This document shows positions 27,471 through 36,622 of a DNA stretch of 64,000 nucleotides, piece after piece (position 1 is the first letter of the stretch; the number at the start of each line of letters is the position of its first letter). The stretch is from SpSt-398 sp041752235. Its GTDB lineage: Bacteria; Bacteroidota; Bacteroidia; Chitinophagales; Chitinophagaceae. Location: contig JBGSHM010000007.1 in NCBI GenBank assembly GCA_041752235.1, forward strand, positions 1 through 64,000, in the 5' to 3' direction. Below the pieces are notes generated by a model. That model saw only the letters and a program-made list of their open reading frames with translations. It ran no database searches and was not told the origin of the DNA. A program made the translations under genes and the position numbers.

Positions 27471-27536
27471 AAGGATGATTTAGCCCGACAAATTACGATT
27501 TTTTCGGATAGCTGGTAAATGGGGGCTAAAGGCAGA

Positions 27537-27582
27537 GGCAAAGGGCTAAAAGCTAATAGCTATTAGCTTTTAGCCCTTTGCC
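27537..27582. repeat. Perfect 46-bp palindrome, copy 2, with AT-rich repeat arm
   Basis: Arms 27537-27559 and 27560-27582 are exact reverse complements (GGCAAAGGGCTAAAAGCTAA-TAG). The core AGCTAATAGCTATTAGCT is shared with copy 1. Adjacent bases 27587-27620 carry one arm of the TTAATAATTAATAATC family. Confidence 0.95.
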
Positions 27583-27623
27583 GAGCTTATAATTAATAAT
27601 TAATAATCAGTAATCAACAATCT

Positions 27624-28244
27624 TCACTTGGGAAAACCTGGAGCTGCTTTTACTTCTTCCATCTGGGCCACATGTCGATTCGTATGACCAGAAATAAAGA
27701 GAAGGAGTTGGTAGGCGTCGATGGCACCAAGCGGTGTATCCGTGACATGGTCACGCAGGGTTTCCGTGGTGGTGCGGGCGTATTGGACATGTTCGTTACG
27801 GGCTTGTTTGAATTCATCCAGGGCCTGTTGGGTGCTGGTCCACTTCGCATTTTTTGGTTCAAAAGGCTCCATGGTTTTCACCTTACGCTCACGGCTTTCT
27901 ACCATCTGAAATACCTGCTCATCCGAGACCTTGATCTCCGTTCTTTTCCCGGGGTTTGCCGGACTTTTTACCAATCCTTCAAACCAGGTCCACAGATTAT
28001 TTTCTGAAAGGGTGATATGATAAACGCATTCTTTGATGGACCAGGCATCTGGGCTGGGTTTGAAATTGAGTTGTTCCTCGGAAAGCCCTTTGGTGGCTTT
28101 CATGACCCTGGCCCGGGAATCTTTAAAGTAGTTGATGGCGATCTTTCTTTCTGCTTTGGAAAGGGTGTCATTTCCCGGAGTGCCTGCAATACCGGAAACA
28201 ACAAGGGCAGCGAGTAGCATATAGCCCCATTTTCTTTTTCGCAT
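27624..28244 (-). CDS. DinB family protein, exported
   Basis: 206 residues with a signal-like N-terminus (WGYMLLAALVVSGIAGTPG). The DinB four-helix fold is recognised by KGLSEEQLNFKPSPDAWS, the metal-site His in CVYHITLSENNLW, and the C-terminal HTNRHVAQMEEV pair of His. DinB proteins are metal-dependent; many act as thiol transferases, but this member's activity is unknown. Start ATG 28244 gives the full signal peptide. Confidence 0.85.
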   Translation of the reverse strand: MRKRKWGYMLLAALVVSGIAGTPGNDTLSKAERKIAINYFKDSRARVMKATKGLSEEQLNFKPSPDAWSIKECVYHITLSENNLWTWFEGLVKSPANPGKRTEIKVSDEQVFQMVESRERKVKTMEPFEPKNAKWTSTQQALDEFKQARNEHVQYARTTTETLRDHVTDTPLGAIDAYQLLLFISGHTNRHVAQMEEVKAAPGFPK

Positions 28245-28319
28245 GGCAGCTGGATTTTAGGTGAATGTAAATTTTAAGTTGGCTTGGAAAAGGTACGAAT
28301 TTCGGGGAATCCGCAGAAA

Positions 28320-29300
28320 TCATTGTTTAAGCGGTCTTTTCTTCACCATTCCCCCTCTGGTATCCTTGATGGCCTGCATGACCACAAAGGCATTTGGGTC
28401 GATCTTTTCGATCTCCAGGGTGAGTTTACTGATCTCTAAACGGGTGATCACGGTGAAAAGGATATGGGGACTGTCCACGCTCTCTCCCCGTTTGCCATAA
28501 CCCTTCCGGCCGGCATAGATCGTCAATCCGCGGTTCATCTTGTTCCGAATCATGTCGGCTATCTCATCACTATGCGGGGAAATGATCGTTACCCCGGTGA
28601 ATTCTTCAATCCCTTCCAGGATAAAATCAACCGTCTTGGAAGCCGCCATATAGGTTAGAATCGCATAGAGCGCGATCTCCCACGAAAGGATATAGGCCGC
28701 TACGCCAAATATGATAATATTAAAAATGAGGATGAAATCACCCACACTCAACCCTCTTTTCCGGCTTAAAAAGATTGCCAGCACTTCCGTTCCATCGATC
28801 ACGCCACCTCCCCGAATCGTTAAACCAATTCCAGCACCCAGGAAAAAACCGCCAAATACAGCGACAAGAAGTTTGTCGCGGGTCATGACCTCGAATGGAA
28901 AGAACGCGATCACGATCGCCAGGGCAATAATGGCTAAAATGCTTTTTATGCTAAAGGCCAATCCTACCTGATAACGAGCCAGCAAAATAAAGGGAAGATT
29001 AATGACAATAACAAGGATCGCTAACGGGATATCGGTTTGGTTATTGACCAGCAAGGATATCCCCATCACACCCCCATCAATAAATTCATTGGGGATCAAG
29101 AAACCCATTAACCCAAACCCCGCGGAGAATACGCCCAAAAACATCAGGATTAATCCCTTGATCGTATTCCGTAAGCTTTTTCTTAATCGCCAGGCCCCTT
29201 TGGCCAATTCATATCGTGACAAACCTTCGGTATCTGATTTACCTAGGCTCTTCTTTATTTCATGAAGGATGATCTGATGAAATCTTGGGTCGAGGCTCAT
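28320..29300 (-). CDS. YitT family membrane protein with DUF2179 domain
   Basis: About 326 residues from ATG 29300; the upstream in-frame part to 29417 is encoded by the GTGAATG repeat and is not expected to be translated. Five to six membrane segments (GLILMFLGVFSAGFGLMGFL, LAILVIVINLPFILLARYQV, seen separately) precede a cytosolic DUF2179 domain with VTIISPHSDEIADMI, GLTIYAGRKGYG and VDSPHILFTVITRLE. Family members are putative transporters of unknown substrate. It is divergent from the Nif3-like gene. Confidence 0.87.
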   Translation of the reverse strand: MSLDPRFHQIILHEIKKSLGKSDTEGLSRYELAKGAWRLRKSLRNTIKGLILMFLGVFSAGFGLMGFLIPNEFIDGGVMGISLLVNNQTDIPLAILVIVINLPFILLARYQVGLAFSIKSILAIIALAIVIAFFPFEVMTRDKLLVAVFGGFFLGAGIGLTIRGGGVIDGTEVLAIFLSRKRGLSVGDFILIFNIIIFGVAAYILSWEIALYAILTYMAASKTVDFILEGIEEFTGVTIISPHSDEIADMIRNKMNRGLTIYAGRKGYGKRGESVDSPHILFTVITRLEISKLTLEIEKIDPNAFVVMQAIKDTRGGMVKKRPLKQ

Positions 29301-29337
29301 TGGTTTAAAGATAGGGAAATGTGGGGAGAAGCTGCGC

Positions 29338-29447
29338 ATAGTGAATAGTGAATGGTGAATGGTGAATAAAAGTTTTGGGTTAGAAGTTTTTAGTTTTCTA
29401 AATTCACCATTCACCATTCACCATTCACTATTGACCATACACTACTC
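29338..29447. repeat. GTGAATGGTGAATG inverted tandem repeat between divergent genes
   Basis: A 7-bp unit (GTGAATG) is repeated about four times at 29338-29367 and in inverted form about five times at 29402-29447 (CATTCACCATTCAC), with a 34-bp T-rich loop. It fills the intergenic space between the starts of the YitT and Nif3-like genes, where both promoters must lie. Confidence 0.9.
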
Positions 29448-29457
29448 ACTTCATCCA

Positions 29458-30555
29458 ATGACCATCCTCCACATCACCTCCCATCTCGAATCACTCGCGC
29501 CACTAAGTTTACAGGAAGAATACGACAATGCTGGTTTGCTAACGGGACAGAAAGACGAGGAATGTACCGGTGTGATTTGCGCATTGGATGTTACAGAAGA
29601 TGTGTTGGATGAAGCGATTCAAAAAAAATGTAATCTGATCGTCGCGCATCATCCGGTCATATTTAAAGGGTTGAAAAAATTAAATGGGAATGATTTGGTG
29701 GAAAGAGTGATCATTAAAGCGATCCGTCATGGTATCGCGATTTATGCCATCCATACAAATTTGGATAATGTTGAAAATGGTGTGAATGGACGTATCGCAG
29801 AACGTCTTGGCCTTTTACAAACAAAAGTGCTGGCGCCTCAATCAGGATCACTACGTAAACTTTTTACTTTTGTTCCCCACGCTCAAGCTGACCAGGTTCG
29901 GCAAGCGCTTTTTGAAGCCGGGGGAGGCGATATTGGCCATTATTCATCCTGTAGTTTCAATACCGAAGGAACAGGTACGTTTTTAGGTGCGGAGGGAACG
30001 AATCCATTTGTTGGCGAGCCAGGTAAACTTCACCGGGAGCCTGAAACCCGTATCGAAATGGTTTTTCCTGCCTGGTTGGAGGGTCGTATTCTGGATACCC
30101 TCCGCAGCAACCACCCCTACGAAGAAGTAGCTTTTGATATCGTTCCCCTTTCCAATCCCCAGCCGGGTGTTGGCTCCGGTATGGTGGGCAACTTGCCAGC
30201 GCCTTTATCCGAAACAGATTTTCTCCGGCTTTTAAAGGAGAAATTTGGTACCCCGGTCATTCGTCACACGGCATTAACCGGGAGATCCATTTCCCGGGTA
30301 GCGATTTGCGGGGGCGCAGGTAGTTTCCTGATTCCCAAAGCATTATCTTCTGCTGCACAGGCTTTTGTGACCGCCGATCTTAAATACCACGAGTTTTTTT
30401 CAGCCGATGGGAACCTGCTCCTGGCCGATATTGGTCATTTTGAAAGTGAGCAGTACACCATTGATCTTCTGGCCGAAGGATTGCAGAAAAAATTTCCTAC
30501 CTTTGCCGTCCTGAAAACGGAGGTGAAAACCAATCCCGTGCACTATTTTCAGTGA
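29458..30555 (+). CDS. Nif3-like dinuclear metal centre protein
   Basis: About 365 residues from ATG 29458; the open frame to 29359 is repeat-encoded. NIF3 halves are split by a CutA-like insert at about 120-230 (KLFTFVPHAQADQVRQAL, HPYEEVAFDIVPL). Metal ligands are visible in IVAHHPVIFKGLKKL, AIYAIHTNLDN and the C-terminal ADIGHFESEQY. Annotated homologues are called GTP cyclohydrolase 1 type 2, but activity in this family is doubtful. Followed closely by the zinc-ribbon gene, typical in Bacteroidota. Confidence 0.9.
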   Translation: MTILHITSHLESLAPLSLQEEYDNAGLLTGQKDEECTGVICALDVTEDVLDEAIQKKCNLIVAHHPVIFKGLKKLNGNDLVERVIIKAIRHGIAIYAIHTNLDNVENGVNGRIAERLGLLQTKVLAPQSGSLRKLFTFVPHAQADQVRQALFEAGGGDIGHYSSCSFNTEGTGTFLGAEGTNPFVGEPGKLHREPETRIEMVFPAWLEGRILDTLRSNHPYEEVAFDIVPLSNPQPGVGSGMVGNLPAPLSETDFLRLLKEKFGTPVIRHTALTGRSISRVAICGGAGSFLIPKALSSAAQAFVTADLKYHEFFSADGNLLLADIGHFESEQYTIDLLAEGLQKKFPTFAVLKTEVKTNPVHYFQ

Positions 30556-30605
30556 ATGGGAAAGCCGGAAAGCTGATTCATCCTCCTTCAAACTTCAAAC
30601 CTGAT

Positions 30606-31361
30606 ATGGCACAAGTAAAAGAGTATTCTGTAGAAGAAAAGTTGATCTCCCTGGTCAATCTTCAAAAAGTAGAGTCCAAAATCGATGAGCTCGGAATCCT
30701 GAAAGGGGAACTTCCCATGGAAGTGGCCGATCTGGAAGATGAATTACAAGGACTGAATGCCCGCCAGACCCGCATCGAGGAAGAGATCAATGGCATCACT
30801 GAATTCATTGAGCAGAAGAAAGAAGCCATCAAAGAGGCACAGGCACTCTCCAAAAAATACGAGAAGCAAAGCACCAACGTAAAGAATAACCGCGAGTTCG
30901 AAGCGATCAATAAAGAGATCGAGATGCAGGAACTGGAGGTGAAACTCGCCGAAAAGCATATCAAAGACGCGAATGAAGAGATCGCTGAGAAAGCGGTGCT
31001 CCTCGAAAAAGCGAAAAAAGCCATCGGGGCAAAAGAATCCGTTCTTACCGGCAAGAAAGAAGAACTGGAGAAGATCATTAGTTCCACTGAAAAGGAAGAA
31101 AAGCATTTTAGTAAAATGGCTTCAGAAGCACGTAACCAGGTAGATCCCCGCTTGTTGGCCAGCTACGAAAAGATCCGCAACAGCTATCGCAACGGATTGG
31201 CCGTGGTGCAAGTGGAAAGAGATGCTTGTGGCGGTTGCTTCAATGCCATTCCTCCCCAAAAGCAAAGCGAGATCCGCCAACGCAAAAAGATCATGGTCTG
31301 CGAAAACTGCGGTCGTATCCTCGTGGATACCGAACTGCATGATGGCGTAGAAATCAAATAA
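30606..31361 (+). CDS. C4-type zinc ribbon, long coiled-coil protein (CT398-like)
   Basis: About 251 residues from ATG 30606. Residues 10-175 are heavily charged and heptad-like (ELQGLNARQTRIEEEINGI, EIEMQELEVKLAEKHIKDA), predicting a long antiparallel coiled coil. The C-terminal zinc ribbon has CGGC and CENC Cys pairs. Homologues bind RNA or RNA polymerase in some bacteria; role here is unknown. It overlaps nothing but starts 50 bp after the Nif3-like stop, so a two-gene operon is likely; a strong terminator follows. Confidence 0.88.
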   Translation: MAQVKEYSVEEKLISLVNLQKVESKIDELGILKGELPMEVADLEDELQGLNARQTRIEEEINGITEFIEQKKEAIKEAQALSKKYEKQSTNVKNNREFEAINKEIEMQELEVKLAEKHIKDANEEIAEKAVLLEKAKKAIGAKESVLTGKKEELEKIISSTEKEEKHFSKMASEARNQVDPRLLASYEKIRNSYRNGLAVVQVERDACGGCFNAIPPQKQSEIRQRKKIMVCENCGRILVDTELHDGVEIK

Positions 31362-31388
31362 ACCGAATTTCTCTTTTTTTTATTTTTT

Positions 31389-31422
31389 CTCCACGCCGCA
31401 AGCGTGGAGTTTTTTATTTTTC
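31389..31422. terminator. Rho-independent terminator
   Basis: CTCCACGC, loop CGCAA, GCGTGGAG, then TTTTTTATTTTT. An A-poor, T-rich tract also precedes the stem. It ends the Nif3/zinc-ribbon operon before recN. Confidence 0.85.
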
Positions 31423-31439
31423 CCACTTAGCGGGAAGGA

Positions 31440-31447
31440 TTAATTTG
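31440..31447 (+). promoter_or_regulatory. Probable -7 box of recN
   Basis: TTAATTTG matches seven of eight positions of TAnnTTTG and ends six bases before ATG 31454. This would give a nearly leaderless recN mRNA and rules out the in-frame TTG at 31445 as start. Confidence 0.4.
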
Positions 31448-31453
31448 CGTGTC

Positions 31454-33109
31454 ATGCTCGTTCGTTTATCCATACAGAACTACGCGATCATCGACACTCT
31501 CGATATCTCCTTTTCTCCGCAATTGAATATTATCACCGGGGAAACAGGCGCGGGCAAGTCCATTATCGTTGGCGCCTTAGGATTGGTGCTGGGCGACCGG
31601 GCAGATACTTCGGTTTCTTATAATAAGGAACGGAAATGTGTAGTAGAAGCTTTATTTCATCCTGCCGACCCCAAAAAAACAAAAGCCTTTCTTCTGGCCA
31701 ATGAACTGGATGAAGGGGATGACCTGGTATTGCGGAGAGAGATCAGTCCCGCCGGAAAAACCAGGGCCTTTATCAATGATACACCTGTCAATCTTACTCA
31801 ACTCCGGGAGCTTAGCCAATTGTTGGTTGACCTTCACCAGCAGTTTGATACGCTGGAATTGGGTGAATCCGGGTTTCAGCGGGAGGTACTGGACGCCCTC
31901 GCCGGACAATGGGAAGCCGTAAATGCTTATCAAAAGGTGTACAATCAATGGCAACTGGTTCGTCACGAACTGGCCGGATTAAAAGAAAAACAGTCCGCTT
32001 TCCAAAAAGAATATGATTATAACCAGTTCCAGTACCAGGAATTAGCTGACGCCCGTTTCCAGGAAAATGAATTGGAAGAAGCCGAATCCGAGCTGAATAT
32101 GCTTACACATGCAGAGGGTATTCGCCAAACGCTTGATGGGGTTAACCAGGTATTACAGGAAGGAGAATCCCCGGTGGTTCAGCAATTGCGCGCCTTGCAG
32201 CATCAATTACAGGGATACGCCGATATGCTTCCTGGTCTGCCGACCCTTTTGACACGCCTGCAATCAGCCTATGTGGAAGTGCAGGATATCGCGGATGAAT
32301 TGGAGCGGATCGGTAACAAGGTACAGGTTGATCCCCGCCGCATGGAAGAACTGAATGAGCGGATGTCACTGGGTTATCGACTCCTGAAAAAACACGGGGT
32401 GAAAACCACGGCTGACTTAATACAGATCCGGCAGGAATTGGAAGGAAAGCTCGGCGCGGTTTTGCAATTGGGTGATCAGATAAAAGAAAAGGAGAATGAG
32501 GTGTTGGAATCGGAAGCCAAAGCCCAACAATTAGCCAAATCACTTTCTGCTGCCCGAAAAAAGCAGATCAAACCCCTTGAGGAAAAGGTGAACCAGATGC
32601 TTGCCCAGGTAGGTATGCCCAATGCGCGACTGAAAGTGGAAATGAAGACGGGTTCCTTGCAGGCCAGTGGCTCCGATGAAGTCGATTTTCTTTTTGATGC
32701 CAATAAAAGTCAGCAATTCCTTCCGGTAGGTAAGGTGGCCAGCGGTGGTGAGCTAAGCCGGTTGATGCTTTGTATCAAATCACAGGTGGCCCGTTCCATG
32801 AACCTTCCCACTCTCATCTTTGATGAAATAGATACCGGTATATCCGGAGAAGCGGCGCGGCAGGTAGGCATTATCATGAAAGATCTGGCCATTGCCCGTC
32901 AGGTCATTTCCATTACGCATCAACCTCAGATCGCAGGGAAAGCCCACCGACACTTTTTTGTTTATAAAGAGATCAAAGGAGATGCGGTACGCACCAGCAT
33001 CAAAGAACTCAGCATGGACGAACGGATCACCGCCATTGCCAAAATGCTGAGTGGTGAAAAACCCACCGCTGCCGCCATGGAGAATGCCAGGGAAATGGTC
33101 GGTAATTGA
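31454..33109 (+). CDS. recN: DNA repair protein RecN
   Basis: About 551 residues from ATG 31454. SMC-like ATPase for double-strand break repair. N-terminal Walker A is GETGAGKSIIVGAL; long coiled coils span about 150-370 (KEKENEVLESEAKAQQLAK); the C-terminal lobe has the signature VASGGELSRLMLCIKSQ, Walker B TLIFDEIDTGISG and the ISITHQPQIA switch. No LexA-like operator was recognised upstream. It overlaps no gene and is followed by fabI at 33 bp. Confidence 0.95.
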   Translation: MLVRLSIQNYAIIDTLDISFSPQLNIITGETGAGKSIIVGALGLVLGDRADTSVSYNKERKCVVEALFHPADPKKTKAFLLANELDEGDDLVLRREISPAGKTRAFINDTPVNLTQLRELSQLLVDLHQQFDTLELGESGFQREVLDALAGQWEAVNAYQKVYNQWQLVRHELAGLKEKQSAFQKEYDYNQFQYQELADARFQENELEEAESELNMLTHAEGIRQTLDGVNQVLQEGESPVVQQLRALQHQLQGYADMLPGLPTLLTRLQSAYVEVQDIADELERIGNKVQVDPRRMEELNERMSLGYRLLKKHGVKTTADLIQIRQELEGKLGAVLQLGDQIKEKENEVLESEAKAQQLAKSLSAARKKQIKPLEEKVNQMLAQVGMPNARLKVEMKTGSLQASGSDEVDFLFDANKSQQFLPVGKVASGGELSRLMLCIKSQVARSMNLPTLIFDEIDTGISGEAARQVGIIMKDLAIARQVISITHQPQIAGKAHRHFFVYKEIKGDAVRTSIKELSMDERITAIAKMLSGEKPTAAAMENAREMVGN

Positions 33110-33141
33110 ACTTTGCCTATTTTAGCCCCAAATTAATCGCT

Positions 33142-33957
33142 ATGAGCAACAACCTCCTGAAAGGAAAGAAAGGCATTATTTTCGGCGCCCTGGATGAAAA
33201 ATCCATCGCCTGGAAAACGGCATTGAAATGTTATGAAGAAGGTGCCCAGATCGTATTGACCAATGCCCCTGTGGCCTTACGCATGGGTGAGATCAATAAA
33301 CTGGCAGAAACCTGTGGCAATGCCCCCGTGATCGGAGCGGATGTTACCAACATGGAGGATCTCAAAAATCTCTTTGAAAAATCAGTGGAACATTTTGGTG
33401 GAAAGGTGGACTTTGTCCTGCACTCCATTGGTATGAGTCTGAACGTCCGCAAAGGCAAGCACTATACTGAAATGAATTATGAATGGAACCAGAAAACACT
33501 GGATATTTCGGCTATGAGTTTGCACCGCGTACTACGTACGGCCTGGGACCTCGATGCTATCTCTGACTGGGGTAGTGTGGTGGCACTGACCTATATCGCA
33601 GCGCAACGTGTATTCCCGGATTATAATGAAATGGCGGATGCCAAAGCCTTACTCGAAAGCGTGACCCGCAGCTTTGGTTATCACTATGGTGTTCGAAATA
33701 AAGTGCGGATCAATACGGTGTCCCAATCACCCACGCGCACCACTGCCGGTAGTGGTGTAAAAGGTTTTGATGGATTCATCAACTATGCCGAAAAAATGAG
33801 CCCGCTGGGAAATGCCTCCGCGGAAGATTGTGCCAACTACTGTATGCTCCTTTTCAGCGATATGACCCGAATGGTTACCATGCAAAATCTATTTCATGAT
33901 GGCGGATTCTCCTTTACCGGTGTTACAGGGGAGGTCATTGCAGCCATGGAAAAGTAG
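33142..33957 (+). CDS. fabI: Enoyl-ACP reductase FabI
   Basis: About 271 residues from ATG 33142. Final reduction step of fatty-acid elongation with NAD(P)H. GIIFGALDEKSIAW is the FabI-type nucleotide motif, HSIGMSLNVRKGKHY and YIAAQRVFPDYNEMADAK contain the catalytic Tyr-(X6)-Lys pair. The stretch SQSPTRTTAGSGVKGFD replaces the usual TLAASGI loop; this is typical of the Bacteroidota form. A TATTTTAG box is at about 33118. Confidence 0.94.
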   Translation: MSNNLLKGKKGIIFGALDEKSIAWKTALKCYEEGAQIVLTNAPVALRMGEINKLAETCGNAPVIGADVTNMEDLKNLFEKSVEHFGGKVDFVLHSIGMSLNVRKGKHYTEMNYEWNQKTLDISAMSLHRVLRTAWDLDAISDWGSVVALTYIAAQRVFPDYNEMADAKALLESVTRSFGYHYGVRNKVRINTVSQSPTRTTAGSGVKGFDGFINYAEKMSPLGNASAEDCANYCMLLFSDMTRMVTMQNLFHDGGFSFTGVTGEVIAAMEK

Positions 33958-33989
33958 GGGAGGTCGTTTTATATTGAACTTTGATGTCA

Positions 33990-34060
33990 ATATCGATTAT
34001 TAATATAAATTATTGATTATTAAGTGATAATAATTAATAATTTATAATCAATAATTTATT
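33990..34060. repeat. TTAATAATTAATAATC-family inverted repeat, copy 2
   Basis: Perfect 14-bp arms AAATTATTGATTAT (34007-34020) and its complement (34044-34057), extended by imperfect AT-rich units on both sides. It lies between fabI and the glycosyltransferase gene. Confidence 0.75.
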
Positions 34061-34103
34061 TTGTATTGAAAAAATCCCCTATTTTGCCGCCTTACCAGTT
34101 ACT

Positions 34104-34874
34104 ATGATTTTAGGCAAAAAAGTGGTGGTTGTCTTGCCGGCCTATAACGCGGCCCGTACGATCGAAAGAACGTATAAGGAGATTCCCATGGATATCGTGG
34201 ATGAAGTAGTGTTGGTGGATGACCGGAGTAATGATGAAACGGTACAAGAAGCGGAAAGATTAAATATCCACCACATCGTTTGCCATGAAAAGAACCTGGG
34301 TTATGGCGGCAATCAAAAGACCTGTTACAATAAAGCACGTGATCTGAATGCTGACCTGGTGATCATGCTCCATCCCGATTACCAGTATAGTCCAAGACTG
34401 ATACACAGCATTGCTTACCTGATCGCCCATGATATTTTCCCGGTCGTACTCGGCTCGCGGATCCTCGGAAAAGGTGCCTTAAAGGGAGGAATGCCTTTTT
34501 ACAAATACGTTTCCAATCGTATCCTGACTTTTTTTCAAAATATTTTGCTCAATCAGAAGCTTTCCGAATATCATACCGGATACCGGGCCTTTTCCCGGGA
34601 AATACTGGAATCGATTCCCTACGAATCCAATTCGGATGATTTTATTTTTGATAACCAAATGCTGGCGCAAATATCCTATCGGGGTTACCCGATTGGTGAG
34701 ATTACCTGTCCCACACGTTACTTCAAAGGTTGTTCTTCGATTAACCTTCGCAGAAGCATGGTCTATGGGCTGGGTGTACTGAAGGTGAGTATGCAATACC
34801 GCATGGCCAAATGGGGTTTGATAAAACCCGCCTATTTAACCTTTTCCGAGAACGAAGGCCTTCTGAAAAAATAG
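34104..34874 (+). CDS. Glycosyltransferase family 2 (DPM1/polyprenyl-phosphate type)
   Basis: 256 residues. GT-A fold motifs: VVVLPAYNAARTIERTY, VDEVVLVDDRSNDETV, the EKNLGYGGNQKTCYNKA stretch and the metal-binding MLHPDYQYSP in place of DxD. SEYHTGYRAFSREIL and DDFIFDNQMLAQ are typical of dolichol-phosphate-mannose-synthase-like enzymes. No membrane helices. Its 3' end overlaps the convergent GT39 gene by 43 bp; together they suggest lipid-linked sugar supply and use. Confidence 0.88.
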   Translation: MILGKKVVVVLPAYNAARTIERTYKEIPMDIVDEVVLVDDRSNDETVQEAERLNIHHIVCHEKNLGYGGNQKTCYNKARDLNADLVIMLHPDYQYSPRLIHSIAYLIAHDIFPVVLGSRILGKGALKGGMPFYKYVSNRILTFFQNILLNQKLSEYHTGYRAFSREILESIPYESNSDDFIFDNQMLAQISYRGYPIGEITCPTRYFKGCSSINLRRSMVYGLGVLKVSMQYRMAKWGLIKPAYLTFSENEGLLKK

Positions 34875-36493
34875 AAGCCATTCTTATGGTAAAGAAATTC
34901 CGCATCGGGCATATCCTTCCCGATGTATTTTACCGATTGCACCTTAGAGGAAAAGTATAAAGGTTTGTCCAACGAACCATGATACAACCAGTCTCGGTCA
35001 TGATACTGTGTATCTGTTGGCGGACGCATTTTACCATAGAAGTAATAGGTGTAGGTCTTAAACCCATATGACATATAATAAGCATCCTTGTCCTGGCAGG
35101 ATTCCCAAAACTCAACATGCGCCCGTTGACTAATTGCTTCGATGCGATTGATCAGGAAGAAAAGCACAGCCTGGATATACAAAGCCGTACCAAAGAACAG
35201 CAGGAGAAAACGTGTGCCGGCACGCCATTTTTTATTTCCCCAAACAAATAGCACTAATACCAGCAACAGCAGGATACCGGGCATGGCTTCCCAACCGGTC
35301 CAATGAATCACCGCTTCCAGGTTTTCGGAGGCAAAAGCGTCCTTGCTAAACAATGGTTTTATCTGATCAAGGTGCATGCCTCCCCAGGTGATAAGAATAG
35401 GGAAGAGAATAAAAGGCAGGGCTGAAAAGAGTAACGAAAATTTCATCCATTTAGGAAGGGCTACTCCCTGGTACAAGATGCCATAAAGCGACCAGGCAGC
35501 TAAAAAACTCAACGGAAAATAAGTCAGCGAAGAGTAGTGAACGATCTTGGTGGTGACGAGGCTAAAAAGAACCAGCACGACTGTAAAAAGGACCTTCATC
35601 CACAATAGAAATCGTTGTTCTGTTTCGCTCGCAGATGTTTTTAACCGCCATCCATGAATGAAAAAAGAGGAGGCCGGGAAACACCCAAAAAACAGGACCA
35701 CAACATGGTAGAGAAAAAATCCTTTTTGTCCGGCATCTGGTGTGGTGAGCAGGGCCCATTGGCGGATCGTGAATTCCTGTATAAAATCGGGGCCATTTTG
35801 AAAATAATTAAACGCAAACCAGGTGGCTGTTGTGGCCAGGGTAACCAGCAACCAACCAAGCAGGAGTGGAAAGGAAAGCGGAAAGCGGAAGCGTTTCAAT
35901 ACCGTTAGTACAGCGATCACCAATCCGGGTATGAGCAGTCCAACAGGGCCCTTGGTCAAAATGGCCAGTCCGGTAAATACACCTCCGGTGATGACCCACC
36001 ATACCGCAGTCTTTTTTCTTTGAACCTCTTGTCCGGCATTGAACAAAGAAATTAATCCGGCAAAAATGAAGAAATTAAAATAGGGGTCAATGATCCCTGA
36101 TTTAAAATAAAGATGAGGGAGCAGACTTCCCCAATAGGCCAAAGCCCAGAGAAACCCCAGCCGATGGTCTTTGAGCTTTTTTCCGATATAAAATAAAAAA
36201 GGGAGTACAAGCATTCCCAGCAGGGCATTGGGGAGGCGGGCGGCGAATTCATTCACGCCAAAACACTTCATGGACAGCGCCTGAAACCAGAAGAACAAGG
36301 GTGGTTTTTCGGTAAAGGACGTAAAGCCCATTTGGGGTTCCGCCCAGTTACCTGTAGCTATCATCTCTCTCGCGATCTCGGCAAAATTGATCTCATCCCA
36401 ATCAAACAAATGGGCATTTCCTAAAAAGGGGATAAAACATATGGCGGCCAACAAGGCCAGCAGGGGACCGGTATATCGCGAAAGCTGGGTCAA
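34832..36493 (-). CDS. Glycosyltransferase family 39 (ArnT/PMT-like), integral membrane
   Basis: About 553 residues from TTG 36493. The frame is open to 36589, but that part covers the terminator of the next gene upstream, so TTG 36493 (TQLSRYTGPLLALLAAI) is preferred. The first periplasmic loop has the catalytic acidic motif FDWDEINFAEIAREM; about 11 to 12 membrane segments follow (LLIPGLVIAVLTVLK, LLLLVLVLFVWGNK) and then a soluble C-terminal domain (DKDAYYMSYGFKTYTYY). It should move a sugar from a polyprenyl-phosphate donor to lipid or protein. Acceptor unknown. Confidence 0.85.
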   Translation of the reverse strand: MTQLSRYTGPLLALLAAICFIPFLGNAHLFDWDEINFAEIAREMIATGNWAEPQMGFTSFTEKPPLFFWFQALSMKCFGVNEFAARLPNALLGMLVLPFLFYIGKKLKDHRLGFLWALAYWGSLLPHLYFKSGIIDPYFNFFIFAGLISLFNAGQEVQRKKTAVWWVITGGVFTGLAILTKGPVGLLIPGLVIAVLTVLKRFRFPLSFPLLLGWLLVTLATTATWFAFNYFQNGPDFIQEFTIRQWALLTTPDAGQKGFFLYHVVVLFFGCFPASSFFIHGWRLKTSASETEQRFLLWMKVLFTVVLVLFSLVTTKIVHYSSLTYFPLSFLAAWSLYGILYQGVALPKWMKFSLLFSALPFILFPILITWGGMHLDQIKPLFSKDAFASENLEAVIHWTGWEAMPGILLLLVLVLFVWGNKKWRAGTRFLLLFFGTALYIQAVLFFLINRIEAISQRAHVEFWESCQDKDAYYMSYGFKTYTYYFYGKMRPPTDTQYHDRDWLYHGSLDKPLYFSSKVQSVKYIGKDMPDAEFLYHKNGFYFFRRPSFSEKVK

Positions 36494-36557
36494 AGCAGAA
36501 AATTTGGTGATCGTTATTATTGACGATGGATGGGAAGATAAGGGAAATGAGGCGGGC

Positions 36558-36587
36558 AAAAAAAAGACCGCTTCGAAGGAAGCGGCC
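36558..36587 (-). terminator. Rho-independent terminator of the DUF2795 gene
   Basis: On the minus strand: GGCCGCTTC, loop CTTC, GAAGCGGTC, then TTTTTTTTT. The stem is 7 bp of CCGCTTC/GAAGCGG (36568-36574 with 36579-36585). Its position inside the upstream extension of the GT39 frame argues against that extension being translated. Confidence 0.85.
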
Positions 36588-36622
36588 AATCAGGTGTTCG
36601 GGTTCCGGAAATGATCCGGAGA

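Noticed and set aside
36494..36589. N-terminal extension of the GT39 protein
   Set aside because: It spans the rho-independent terminator of the DUF2795 gene and does not resemble a signal or helix of the family.
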